This document shows positions 51,637 to 60,245 of a DNA stretch of 62,695 nt, piece after piece. The DNA is from Marininema mesophilum (lineage in GTDB: Bacteria; Bacillota; Bacilli; Thermoactinomycetales; DSM-45169). Numbering within the stretch: the stretch's first letter is position 1; each line of letters begins with the position of its first letter. Position numbers and translations under genes: made by a program. A model generated the notes under the pieces. The model was not told the origin of the DNA. It saw nothing but the letters and a program-made list of their open reading frames with translations, and did no database searches. Location: assembly GCF_900106775.1 (NCBI RefSeq), contig NZ_FNNQ01000017.1:1-62695 (forward strand), given 5' to 3'.

Positions 51637-52303
51637 GGTCCTTCCCCTCTCCCCTCTCTTTTTTTTCTGTTTTCTTCCCAGGTGGGGTGGTTGATTTTTT
51701 TCCACCGGTATTCTGAATAGGAACCGGCGACGCTGTTAACGGATCATTTCCCTCCGTCTCCTCTTGTAGAGTGACATGAAAATGGGCAATCTGGGTCCCT
51801 GCTTTTTTAAGCAAGGTGAATTTTTCTGCACATTGGCTCCCAAAACAGTCCAAATAAGCTTCCTTCACCCGAGAATCTTTCTTCAACTCATCGAGATAGT
51901 TAATCGATGTTTCTGGTGTGGGAAAAACCGCCCATCCATCTAAAAGATCATTATCTGCTTTTGCTTGAAATAATGTCGCACCCTTCGGAAGATGTTCTGT
52001 CAGTATGGAAAGGGAGTCACTCCAATTAATTGTTGATTCATCTAACGCTTCCACCGATTTACGATAACGGACAGTAGGACCATATTCATTCATAAAGTTT
52101 TTGTATTCATGGACACGATTTCTGGTATCTGCTTGTTGTAATTTTCCTTTATCTACTTTCTTCTCCAATCGCTCTGTCGCAATGGATTGTTCTTTCCATA
52201 CCCAACCAACTACCAATGCCAAATTGAACAACCACAAGATAATAATGATTAGTCCTAAACGAAAATAGCGCTTACCTGGTGGAATAGATGGCATCAAATT
52301 CAT
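51629..52303 (-). CDS. pilN: PilN-like type IV pilus assembly protein
   Basis: This is a 224-residue protein: the N-terminal MNLMPSIPPGKRYFRL recalls the PilN INLLP motif that binds PilM, followed by one helix (about 16-36) and a periplasmic-type coiled region. The C-terminal half includes two cysteines (LDCFGSQCAE), then a Lys/Pro-rich tail. ATG 52303 shares an ATGA overlap with the upstream PilM gene behind GGGGGTGAG. Sequence similarity alone is weak; gene order and topology carry the call. Confidence 0.68.
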   Translation of the reverse strand: MNLMPSIPPGKRYFRLGLIIIILWLFNLALVVGWVWKEQSIATERLEKKVDKGKLQQADTRNRVHEYKNFMNEYGPTVRYRKSVEALDESTINWSDSLSILTEHLPKGATLFQAKADNDLLDGWAVFPTPETSINYLDELKKDSRVKEAYLDCFGSQCAEKFTLLKKAGTQIAHFHVTLQEETEGNDPLTASPVPIQNTGGKKSTTPPGKKTEKKERGEGKDHG

Positions 52304-53304
52304 GAACTCACCCCCGTGAGCGCAGCTCCCAAGGGGACAGATAACGCATTGCCCAACCAACGGGATGCTTTTAGGCTCATCTCATCGCTTAATAGGTCAT
52401 CCGGACTAGGCCCTAAATACACAGATGGACCATCCTTCATTTGGAGATGTAGGAGTAGCAGATCAAAATCCACTCCCTCTCCAGATATCATCCAGTTCCT
52501 AGAAGATTGCCACAATTCTTTGCGTAGCCATTCAGGTTCTACTCTCTTCAATACGCCTACTAACGCCTTTCCATAGGATGAGACTTGATCCTCCCTAGTC
52601 AACATGGGAGCCAGAGGATCGATTGTAGGTCGATCAGGTACATCCTGAAGACACGATACCATTGAAAGAGGCATATACGATCCTCCCTGGAGCACACCTT
52701 GAAAAAATAGGCTCACCTCCACCCCTGTACGAGAAATAGTTAACGTAGCCCATCGGTGAGGACTTGTCTCACCCGAAAAATCGACCCACCTTTGCAAATC
52801 GAGAGAAGAGAGGCCTACAGAGACCGGATCGAGCCCGCACCAACGAATCAGATCGGTCATTTCCTCTACATAACGACGAGAAGTGGCTACTACAAGTACC
52901 TCTTGTTGATCCCCATCCGACCACACATGGCCTATCGTTTTAAAATCGAAAATGGGATCATCAAAGGGAAGCTCCCAATCAGAGAACACCTTGCTCTCAA
53001 TCCAGCGCCTCATCCTCCCTGCTCGCATTTCTGGCACATACCAAACTCCCGTCACTACATGACGATTGCTTAAGGAGAGATGAACTTTCCTTGTGCGAAA
53101 TCTACGCCCTAATAATGCATCTTGAATGGATTGGATAAGCTCTTCACGTTCATCCAATTCCCTCTTCCCCGACCAAACTGGTAATAGAGGATGCGCAACA
53201 TACTGTGTTAAATGCGTTCGTCGGAAACCTTGGCGAATCTCCACTAATTTAAATAGGGAATCGGATAACTCTATCCCCATCGAATACTTTGGAATCAAAG
53301 ACAT
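52300..53304 (-). CDS. pilM: PilM-like actin-fold protein
   Basis: This is a 334-residue cytoplasmic protein of the PilM/actin-like ATPase type. SMGIELSDSLFKLVEIRQGF is the first phosphate strand, VHLSLSNRHVVTGVWYVPEM the next conserved block, EVLVVATSRRYVEEMTDLI and GLDPVSVGLSSLDLQRW follow. ATG 53304 lies after GGGGGAG. The three genes pilM-N-O are translated in a chain but no pilin, PilB, PilC or prepilin peptidase gene is in the window. They may work with machinery encoded elsewhere. Confidence 0.72.
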   Translation of the reverse strand: MSLIPKYSMGIELSDSLFKLVEIRQGFRRTHLTQYVAHPLLPVWSGKRELDEREELIQSIQDALLGRRFRTRKVHLSLSNRHVVTGVWYVPEMRAGRMRRWIESKVFSDWELPFDDPIFDFKTIGHVWSDGDQQEVLVVATSRRYVEEMTDLIRWCGLDPVSVGLSSLDLQRWVDFSGETSPHRWATLTISRTGVEVSLFFQGVLQGGSYMPLSMVSCLQDVPDRPTIDPLAPMLTREDQVSSYGKALVGVLKRVEPEWLRKELWQSSRNWMISGEGVDFDLLLLHLQMKDGPSVYLGPSPDDLLSDEMSLKASRWLGNALSVPLGAALTGVSS

Positions 53305-53621
53305 AGATGTTCTCCCCCGCCTCGAATCATTTTCTCCTTCGAGAACCGTACCATATAATGTTGGACTTTAAAGATCTAATCTCCTGGTTGTGAACCAATT
53401 TCATTTTATCACTACAAAAATATACTAAATCACTTATCTCGAATATACAACTTAAGGCGTAATATCTATCCTCCTAATAAATGGGTGGTGACTAGTTAAA
53501 TTCAAAAAGGGAAAAGTAGTTGAGTCACAGGATCTTTATTCACTCACTTTTATCTTGCATTCCTTATTTTGATTGTGTACAATTAAATTGCAAGAAATTA
53601 ATTATGGCTGGAGGTGACCTG
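53305..53621. other. Divergent region between pilM and gpx
   Basis: This 317-bp space carries the OhrR-type operator and promoter for gpx-ohr at 53555-53592. The pilM promoter should lie on the other strand near 53320-53480 but I could not pick a clear one. Confidence 0.5.
53555..53592 (+). promoter_or_regulatory. Promoter with OhrR-type operator
   Basis: TTGCAT (53555-53560), 17 bp, and TACAAT (53578-53583) form the promoter. The -10 lies inside TACAATTAAATTGCA (53578-53592), which differs by one base from the half-operator TACAATTAAATTGTA bound by OhrR of Bacillus. A repressor there would block transcription until organic peroxide oxidises it. Confidence 0.7.
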
Positions 53622-54101
53622 ATGAATGTCTACGATTTCGATGCAGTTACAATTACGGGAGGGAAAAAACCCCTAGCCGAATATGAGGGACGCGTGCTCT
53701 TAATTGTGAATACAGCAAGCAAGTGTGGATTTACACCCCAGTATGAAGAGCTTCAGAAACTATATGGACAGTACCGAGATCAAGGCTTTGAAATCCTTGG
53801 CTTTCCAAGTAATCAATTTATGAAACAAGAACCTGGAACGAATGAGGACATTCAATCCTTCTGCAAAGTGAACTACGGTGTCACCTTCCCCATGTTCGCA
53901 AAGACAGATGTCCGAGGAGAAACCGCACACCCCTTGTTTCGTTACTTATGCAAACAAGCACCTAGTCTGATCAGAGAAGGGATAAAGTGGAATTTTACGA
54001 AATTCCTTGTCGGTCGAGACGGTAAAGTAATCAAACGATTTGCTCCAACGACTAAACCTTCTACGTTAGGGAAGGATATTAAAAAAGCGCTTTCTAATTG
54101 A
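53622..54101 (+). CDS. gpx: Glutathione peroxidase-family thiol peroxidase
   Basis: This is a 159-residue peroxidase that reduces hydroperoxides, in bacteria usually with thioredoxin. NTASKCGFTPQYEELQKLY carries the peroxidatic Cys, LGFPSNQFMKQEPGT the conserved Gln region with a second signature, and WNFTKFLVGRDG the Trp-Asn motif. ATG 53622 follows GGAGGTG by 7 nt; the longer frame to 53520 crosses the promoter. It is the first gene of an operon with ohr, 33 bp apart, under an OhrR-type operator. Confidence 0.9.
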   Translation: MNVYDFDAVTITGGKKPLAEYEGRVLLIVNTASKCGFTPQYEELQKLYGQYRDQGFEILGFPSNQFMKQEPGTNEDIQSFCKVNYGVTFPMFAKTDVRGETAHPLFRYLCKQAPSLIREGIKWNFTKFLVGRDGKVIKRFAPTTKPSTLGKDIKKALSN

Positions 54102-54134
54102 ATCTAAAACCAAGGACTATGAGGAGGAACTGTT

Positions 54135-54551
54135 ATGAAACCCCTTTTTACAACTGCTGCAACTTCACAAGGTGGTCGCGATGGTAGAGTTGTTTCTGAA
54201 GATGGTGTGATTGATCTCGATGTACGCGCTCCGAAGGAAATGGGCGGACCAGGTGGACATGCTACGAATCCAGAACAACTATTTGCAGCAGGCTATTCCA
54301 CTTGCTTTAATAGTGCCCTGAACTTAGTTATCCGTAAAGAGCGAGTAAGTACAGGCAATCCTGAGGTTACTGCCAATGTCTCCATCGGTAAAGACAGTGA
54401 TGGTGGATATGGTCTCGCCGCTAAGTTACAAATCAAGATCCCTGATGTTGATCGTGAAACGGCGCAAAAACTGGTTAAAGAAGCCAGTAAAGTATGCCCA
54501 TACGCTAAAGCTACGCGCGGAAACATAGAAGTAGAGTATGAGGTATTGTGA
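54135..54551 (+). CDS. ohr: Organic hydroperoxide resistance protein
   Basis: This is a 138-residue Ohr/OsmC-fold peroxidase that reduces organic hydroperoxides with dihydrolipoyl proteins. The two redox cysteines lie in FAAGYSTCFNSALNLV and ASKVCPYAKATRGN. TTAATSQGGRDGRVVSEDG at the start and ATNPEQLFAAGY match the Ohr subgroup rather than OsmC. ATG 54135 follows GAGGAGG. The operator found before gpx suggests OhrR control of both genes, although ohrR itself is not here. Confidence 0.93.
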   Translation: MKPLFTTAATSQGGRDGRVVSEDGVIDLDVRAPKEMGGPGGHATNPEQLFAAGYSTCFNSALNLVIRKERVSTGNPEVTANVSIGKDSDGGYGLAAKLQIKIPDVDRETAQKLVKEASKVCPYAKATRGNIEVEYEVL

Positions 54552-54581
54552 GCTTACGTTGAAAAACCTCTTTCATAACAA

Positions 54582-54641
54582 AAGAAGGGCTAAAAACCGA
54601 TTGTCCTCTCAGGACAGCTACTCGGTTTTTAGCCCTTCTTC
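54582..54641. terminator. Nested bidirectional terminator
   Basis: An outer stem of about 19 bp (AAGAAGGGCTAAAAACCGA with its complement) encloses a second hairpin, TGTCCT-CTC-AGGACA. It separates the converging ohr and nadA genes. Confidence 0.85.
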
Positions 54642-54651
54642 TCTGTTATTT

Positions 54652-55758
54652 TTAGGCGATAGAGAGCATGCGGTCTAGGGCGATGCGAGACCATTTTGCT
54701 GTTTCAGCATCGACGGATACCTGATTGATCACACGACCTTCTACAAGACCTTCAATGGTCCATAATAGATGGGGGCGATCAATTCGATTCATGGTCAGAC
54801 AAGGACACATTGTTTGACTCAACAATTGAATGTGTTGCTCTGGATGCGTATCTGCTAGACGTTGGACTAGGTTGACCTCTGTTCCTACAGCCCACTTGCT
54901 ACCAGCAGGAGCTTGTTCGATTTGTTGAATAATATAGCTTGTAGAGCCAGCTAAATCAGCGGCTTGAACCACATCAAAGGTACACTCTGGATGAACGATC
55001 ACTTTTATCTCTGGGTCACGTTCCCGCAAACGATTAATTTGGTCAACAGAAAATTTTGTATGGACTGAACAATGACCTTTCCACAAAAGAACACGCCAAT
55101 CTTCCATCGGACCTGTTTGCTCTTCCCACTCGTTCGTCAATTGATTCCAGACGGCCATTTGGGAGAGGGGAATCCCCATCTCATAGGCTGTGTTCCGACC
55201 TAAATGTTGGTCAGGTAAGAACAGGACACGCTTTTTCTGTTTGAAAGCCCACTCGAGCACACCCTTTGCATTGGTCGAGGTACATGTAGTACCTCCATGG
55301 CGTCCCACAAAGGCTTTAATTGCCGCAGTAGAGTTTACATAGGTTACCGGGATGACGGTATCTCCTAAGTCGTTTTGGATGATCTCCCAGGCTTCCTCTA
55401 GTTCATCGATATCCGCCATATCTGCCATGGAGCAACCTGCACGCATATCGGGCAGAATGACCACTTGCCCGTCATGGGACAATATATCCGCAGATTCAGC
55501 CATGAAATGAACACCACAGAAGATAATTGATTTTGCCTGTTTTTCACGAGCAGCAATCCGAGCTAATTCAAGGGAGTCTCCAGTAAAGTCAGCAAAACGA
55601 ATCACATCATTCCGTTGATAGTGATGACCCATGATGACAAGATCATCTCCCAATCTTTCCTTAGCACGTAAAATTCGTTCATCATATTCTTGATCGGATA
55701 GATTGCGGTAAGCATCGGGCAGTAGTTGAGGACGGGTAATTAATAGGCTTTCACTCAT
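54652..55758 (-). CDS. nadA: Quinolinate synthase
   Basis: This iron-sulfur enzyme condenses iminoaspartate with dihydroxyacetone phosphate to quinolinate in NAD synthesis. The 368 residues have GHHYQRNDVIRFADFTGDSL, MRAGCSMADMA (first cluster Cys), WKGHCSVHTKF (second), MCPCLTMNRI (third), and HPECTFDVV. The length fits the longer Bacillus-type NadA. ATG 55758 overlaps the nadC stop (ATGA). It is the last gene of the nadBCA operon. Confidence 0.95.
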   Translation of the reverse strand: MSESLLITRPQLLPDAYRNLSDQEYDERILRAKERLGDDLVIMGHHYQRNDVIRFADFTGDSLELARIAAREKQAKSIIFCGVHFMAESADILSHDGQVVILPDMRAGCSMADMADIDELEEAWEIIQNDLGDTVIPVTYVNSTAAIKAFVGRHGGTTCTSTNAKGVLEWAFKQKKRVLFLPDQHLGRNTAYEMGIPLSQMAVWNQLTNEWEEQTGPMEDWRVLLWKGHCSVHTKFSVDQINRLRERDPEIKVIVHPECTFDVVQAADLAGSTSYIIQQIEQAPAGSKWAVGTEVNLVQRLADTHPEQHIQLLSQTMCPCLTMNRIDRPHLLWTIEGLVEGRVINQVSVDAETAKWSRIALDRMLSIA

Positions 55759-56606
55759 GATAGTACCTCCTTCTTCACAATTAAATCTAAGCTAATATCC
55801 AAAGCGGTTGGGGAGTGGGTAAGCCATCCCAGCGAAATCCCATTGACACCGGTCTGTGCTATCTCACGTGCAGTAGTGGGAGTAATCCCACCAGAAGCTT
55901 CAGTCCACACACGCCCATCAATACAATGGACAGCCTCCCGTAACTGATCGAGGTTCATATTGTCTAACAAAATAGCATCGACATCGAGGGAAAGTGCTTC
56001 CTTCACCTGTTCTAGGGTGTCGGCTTCTACCTCTACTTGAACCATATGTCCCAAACGACTGCGTACCTGCTTCACTGCCTGTGAAAGGCTCCCAGCCGCA
56101 GCAATATGATTATCCTTAATCATCACACCATGCCCGAGTCCAAAACGGTGGTTTACACCTCCACCTGCATAAACTGCCGCTTTTTCCAATAAGCGAAGGC
56201 CCGGTGTGGTCTTCCTTGTATCTAATACACGACAGGTGAGCCCTTCCAATTGATCCACAACGCCACGAGTCATCGACGCAATACCCGAAAGTCGTTGTAA
56301 GAAGTTGAGAGCTACGCGCTCACCAATCAATAGGCTACGAATACTCCCCTCCGCCCGAGCAATTACCATTCCAGGTTCCACTCGATCCCCGTTTTCTCGT
56401 TCCAGGTGCAAACGCACCTGTGGATCCAATTGCCGATAAACCTCTTTTACGGTTTCATGGCCTGCGACCACACCCGCTCCCTTTGCGAGGAAAATCGCCT
56501 CGCCCATCATTTCAGCTGGGATGAGCGCTTCTGTGGTCAAATCCCCTTGACCAATATCTTCGTTCAAAGCATCATGTACAATCTCCTGCAACCACAACGG
56601 ATTCAT
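55755..56606 (-). CDS. nadC: Nicotinate-nucleotide pyrophosphorylase (carboxylating)
   Basis: This enzyme turns quinolinate and PRPP into nicotinate mononucleotide. The 283 residues show EDIGQGDLTTEALIP, ALNFLQRLSGIASMTRGVVD, LDTRKTTPGLRLLEKAAVYA with the PRPP-binding TRKTTPG, HRFGLGHGVMIKDNHIAAAG and the closing EASGGITPTTAREIAQTGV. ATG 56606 lies 35 bp inside the nadB end behind AAAGGGGG, and the 3' end overlaps nadA by 4 bp: the three genes are tightly coupled. Confidence 0.95.
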   Translation of the reverse strand: MNPLWLQEIVHDALNEDIGQGDLTTEALIPAEMMGEAIFLAKGAGVVAGHETVKEVYRQLDPQVRLHLERENGDRVEPGMVIARAEGSIRSLLIGERVALNFLQRLSGIASMTRGVVDQLEGLTCRVLDTRKTTPGLRLLEKAAVYAGGGVNHRFGLGHGVMIKDNHIAAAGSLSQAVKQVRSRLGHMVQVEVEADTLEQVKEALSLDVDAILLDNMNLDQLREAVHCIDGRVWTEASGGITPTTAREIAQTGVNGISLGWLTHSPTALDISLDLIVKKEVLS

Positions 56607-58122
56607 CCTGACGCCCCCTTTGCATCAAACTTCTAGTTGTCGCCCACCTAGGAATAGATTCTGGATAATCCTTTCGGTAATGACCACCCCTACTCTCCTC
56701 ACGCCAGAGTGCAGACTCCATCACCAATCGTGAAATCGTGATCATATCTCGACATTCAAGGAAGCTTACAGGAACTTTCCTCTCTAAACGAGCCAGTTTT
56801 TCTAAACCACACTGTAAGGTGTAACCGTCACGGATAATTCCTGCATGTTCCCACATCAACTGACGAAGCTCTTCTTTCCACGCCGCCTCTTTGCCCTCAT
56901 CTCGAGAGCAGATCGGCATGGAAACGGTGCGGGGAAATCTCGAAGGATTCGAGAGTGTCATCGCTTCGCGCGCTGCTCGTTGCGCGAAAACCGCTCCTTC
57001 CAATAGTGAATTGCTCGCCAGACGATTGGCTCCATGCACACCTGTACAAGCAGTCTCACCAACGGCAAACAAATGAGGGATTGTAGTGCGCCCAACCGTA
57101 TCCGTCGCCACGCCACCCATCAAAAAATGAGTGGCAGGTGTGACAGGAATCCAATCCAGCGCTGGATTGATCCCTGCTTTAAGGCAACGTTCATAAATAG
57201 TAGGGAAGCGACTAGCAAAGGTGTCGCCTAGACATGTTGCATCGAGATATACCCTTCGCCCTGCTCGCATCTCACTATCAATCGCCCGTGATACGACATC
57301 GCGTGGGGCAAGATCCTTCCATTCATGCACGCGGGACATAAAGGCATCCCCTCGATCATTAACCAGGACAGCTCCCTCGCCACGTACAGCTTCAGAAATC
57401 AAGAACATCGGATTAGCATCGATGGCGAGCGCAGTTGGATGAAATTGCACAAACTCCATATCCCGCACTTCCGCCCCAGCTCGCCATGCCATTGCCAATC
57501 CATCACCTGTCACAGCAGGAGAATTGGTCGTGTAGCGATAGATCTGTCCACAACCACCGGTGGCCAATATTACGGCACGCGCCAAATAAAGGACTGCCTT
57601 ACCAGCGTGAAAAGCACTCACGCCGATACATACTCTCTCCTCCACCACCAAATCCACTGCTCGTGTGTTCCCAAGGAGACGGATTCTTGGATTTTCCACT
57701 GCCTTGCTAAGCAGTGCTTTCATAATCGCCGCACCCGTCGCATCTCCGGACACATGGAGAATACGATGAACACTATGGGAACCTTCTCGCCCTAGGTTCC
57801 ACCCATCCGAGCCACTGTCAAAGGGTGTTCCCCATTTATCCAGCTGTTTGACCGCGTCGGCTCCACCCTCTACTAACACATTGACGGCATCGGGCTCACA
57901 TAATCCAACGCCCGTACGTAAAGTATCGTCTCGATGCAAGGAAGGGGAATCACCCTTCCCAACCGCAGCGGCAATCCCACCTTGTGCACGAGCGGAGTTG
58001 CCGTCATCGGTACGAGTTTTGCTCAACACGGTTACCCGGCCTTTTTCCGCCAAGGTGAGAGCTGCAGTTAACCCTGCTATTCCACTTCCTACAACTAGAT
58101 AGTCGGTTGTGATCCGGTCCAT
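56572..58122 (-). CDS. nadB: L-aspartate oxidase
   Basis: This flavoenzyme oxidises aspartate to iminoaspartate, the first step of NAD synthesis. The 516 residues have VVGSGIAGLTAALTLAEKG (FAD site), NSARAQGGIAAAVGKGDSP, ILATGGCGQIYRYTTNSP, MEFVQFHPTAL, FLISEAVRGEGAVLVNDRGD and the substrate-loop Arg regions; SLLEGAVFAQRAAREA precedes the helical C-terminus. ATG 58122 follows AAAGGAAT. Upstream on the minus strand, TTGACA lies in a divergent region shared with nifS. Confidence 0.95.
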   Translation of the reverse strand: MDRITTDYLVVGSGIAGLTAALTLAEKGRVTVLSKTRTDDGNSARAQGGIAAAVGKGDSPSLHRDDTLRTGVGLCEPDAVNVLVEGGADAVKQLDKWGTPFDSGSDGWNLGREGSHSVHRILHVSGDATGAAIMKALLSKAVENPRIRLLGNTRAVDLVVEERVCIGVSAFHAGKAVLYLARAVILATGGCGQIYRYTTNSPAVTGDGLAMAWRAGAEVRDMEFVQFHPTALAIDANPMFLISEAVRGEGAVLVNDRGDAFMSRVHEWKDLAPRDVVSRAIDSEMRAGRRVYLDATCLGDTFASRFPTIYERCLKAGINPALDWIPVTPATHFLMGGVATDTVGRTTIPHLFAVGETACTGVHGANRLASNSLLEGAVFAQRAAREAMTLSNPSRFPRTVSMPICSRDEGKEAAWKEELRQLMWEHAGIIRDGYTLQCGLEKLARLERKVPVSFLECRDMITISRLVMESALWREESRGGHYRKDYPESIPRWATTRSLMQRGRQDESVVVAGDCT

Positions 58123-58296
58123 AATGTGATTCCTTTCACATAGTCGTCACTAGTGTTTCTCCTTAATTGTCTATATTCTAGGCTATTTGTCAATGAGAAA
58201 TTTTTCTATATGGGATACGTTTCACAAAGTGATGCGCAAACCCCCGCCCTTACGCTATAATGGGTTGTGAGAGCGGCTATAAAAGGAGGGCTTAAT
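58123..58296. promoter_or_regulatory. Divergent nadB/nifS promoter region
   Basis: On the + strand TATAAT at 58256-58261 is the nifS -10, with a poor -35 (TGCGCA). On the minus strand TTGACA lies near 58193, with GACAAT 16 bp further on. TCAC-AAA-GTGA (about 58222-58232) sits between them. In B. subtilis the repressor NadR binds this interval; a similar repressor is expected but its gene is not here. Confidence 0.55.
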
Positions 58297-59445
58297 ATGA
58301 AACGTCTATATTTTGACCATGGTGCCACTACACCCATTCGCCCAGAGGTACGAGAAGCAATGATCCACTCCTTCGATCATTTCGGCAATCCCAGCAGTCT
58401 ACACGATGAAGGAACCCTTGCGTATCAAATGGTGGAGTTAGCTCGGAGCCAGCTTGCCCGCGCCATCGGTGCATCGCCTCGTGAGATTATTTTCACAGGT
58501 AGCGGCACGGAAGCGAATAACATGGCCATCATTGGTACTGCACGAAGACTCCGCAAACAAGGAAATCATATAATTACTACACAAGTGGAACATCCCGCTG
58601 TCCTTGCAACATGCCGTTCATTGGAAGAAGAAGGATTTCGCATCACTCTACTTCCTGTGGATGATAAGGGGGCCGTTCATCCAGATGAAGTGATAAAAGC
58701 CCTTACTCCGGAAACCATCCTCGTCAGTATTATGGCTGCTAATAACGAAGTGGGTACCCTGATGCCCATTCAAACCATTGCATCTGTTCTTAAGGAACGC
58801 AACATTCGCTTCCACACCGATGCGATTCAATTCTTTGGGAAGAAAGGCCTGGATGTAAAGCAATTAGGGGGAGATTTTCTCTCGATCAGTGGACATAAAG
58901 TGAATGGCCCGAAGGGAATAGGAGCCCTATATATTCGCAAAGGGGTACGTATCGATCCCATCTCATTTGGTGGTGGGCAGGAACGGGGACTTCGTCCAGC
59001 TACACACAACGTGACTGGAATTATTGGTTTAGGTGTTGCAGCGGAATTAGCAGCAAAGGAAGTAAGCGAACGAGAGCACACCTTAACGCAACTTCGCAAT
59101 CACTTATGGAAGAAAATCCACGAGACGATCCCTGATGTTTCTCTCAATGGCCATCCTGAAAACCGCTTACCCAATAACCTCAACCTTCGCTTCGATAGGG
59201 TGGAAGGGCAAGCCATCTTGTTAGAGTTAAATCGGGTGGGTATTGCTGTGTCCAGCGGTTCAGCTTGTAGCTCTGGGAAAGGTGCTCCCTCCCATGTACT
59301 AGTCGCCATGGGCCAACCCGATGAAGTCGCTCATCAGAGCCTGAGAATCACCCTTGGAAAAGAAACAACCATGGAGATGACGGATGAACTTGCCAACCAC
59401 CTGCAAGTCATTCTTAAAGAGCTCCGGGCGCGAATTCAATCCTGA
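58297..59445 (+). CDS. nifS: NifS-type cysteine desulfurase of the nad locus
   Basis: This PLP enzyme takes sulfur from cysteine. The 382 residues carry YFDHGATTPIRPEVREAM, FTGSGTEANNMAIIGTAR, TTQVEHPAVLATC, VSIMAANNEVGTLMPIQ, SISGHKVNGPKGIGALYIR with PLP-binding K201, and VSSGSACSSGKGAPSH with active C324. ATG 58297 lies behind AAAAGGAGG. Its divergence from nadB, as in B. subtilis, indicates that it builds the NadA iron-sulfur cluster. Confidence 0.93.
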   Translation: MKRLYFDHGATTPIRPEVREAMIHSFDHFGNPSSLHDEGTLAYQMVELARSQLARAIGASPREIIFTGSGTEANNMAIIGTARRLRKQGNHIITTQVEHPAVLATCRSLEEEGFRITLLPVDDKGAVHPDEVIKALTPETILVSIMAANNEVGTLMPIQTIASVLKERNIRFHTDAIQFFGKKGLDVKQLGGDFLSISGHKVNGPKGIGALYIRKGVRIDPISFGGGQERGLRPATHNVTGIIGLGVAAELAAKEVSEREHTLTQLRNHLWKKIHETIPDVSLNGHPENRLPNNLNLRFDRVEGQAILLELNRVGIAVSSGSACSSGKGAPSHVLVAMGQPDEVAHQSLRITLGKETTMEMTDELANHLQVILKELRARIQS

Positions 59446-59558
59446 TAACAGAAATTCTGCAGAATTCTTTCATAATTACAGACAAGCGTTCTCATCTTTG
59501 TTACACTAACAACGATGTAGAACCTTGTCGACAACTCGGATGAAAGGAGGTTTATGGT

Positions 59559-60164
59559 ATGAAAATCACCCGAAACCCCTTCCGTCGTCGGATGACACTA
59601 AGGAACAACTTGGCCGTTTTCGGATTAGTGGGAGGACTTGTCTTGACTAGCTTTGCATCTCCACCAGTAGCTCAAGCACCTCGTAGTAGTTTATTTTCTT
59701 CCCCGTCCCTTTCCGCTGCTGAAATCAACTCCAGCATGATAAAAACAAAACTCCGGCTATCTGCGAACCAGACACAGGAGAAAAGGGGAGAGAAGGAAAA
59801 AGATCCTGCTGTAGCTTCATCTACCTCCACACCCGATACCCAGCAGAAACGGGCGAATTCCGCCCCCGTCCACTCTCTTAATTCCACTTCATCTTCAAGT
59901 GAGCAGAAACAGAGCTCCGAAAAGAAAGATGGAGATCCTCGTTCTCGGAATGGTGCCCCCAACTCTCCAAATGATAGCCAGCGCAGAGAACATACAGAGA
60001 GCCCTAAAGAAAGACCACATAACGAGAAACCAGAGCAACCTTATCCCCCAGATTCAGACGATCCTGGAGCAGAGACTCCTATTCAACCACCTGGGGATGA
60101 GACTGATGGCGGGGATCTTCCCTATTCTCCACATAATTTCAATTTTTCTCCCACGAGCTATTAA
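59559..60164 (+). CDS. Secreted, disordered protein of unknown function
   Basis: This is a 201-residue protein with a clear signal peptide: basic start (MKITRNPFRRRMTLRNN), hydrophobic AVFGLVGGLVLTSFA and a cleavage-like PPVAQA. The rest is low-complexity, rich in Ser, Pro, Asp, Glu, Lys and Gln, without a fold I can name. ATG 59559 follows AAAGGAGG. It could be a surface or spore-envelope linker. The function is unknown; the signal peptide is the only firm feature. Confidence 0.6.
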   Translation: MKITRNPFRRRMTLRNNLAVFGLVGGLVLTSFASPPVAQAPRSSLFSSPSLSAAEINSSMIKTKLRLSANQTQEKRGEKEKDPAVASSTSTPDTQQKRANSAPVHSLNSTSSSSEQKQSSEKKDGDPRSRNGAPNSPNDSQRREHTESPKERPHNEKPEQPYPPDSDDPGAETPIQPPGDETDGGDLPYSPHNFNFSPTSY

Positions 60165-60245
60165 CAGTTAGCGGGATTTTTTTTTGTTCTTTGTGTAAAC
60201 TGGTAATAGTTGATTAATCTAAGGACGAGAGGAGATCATCTATTC

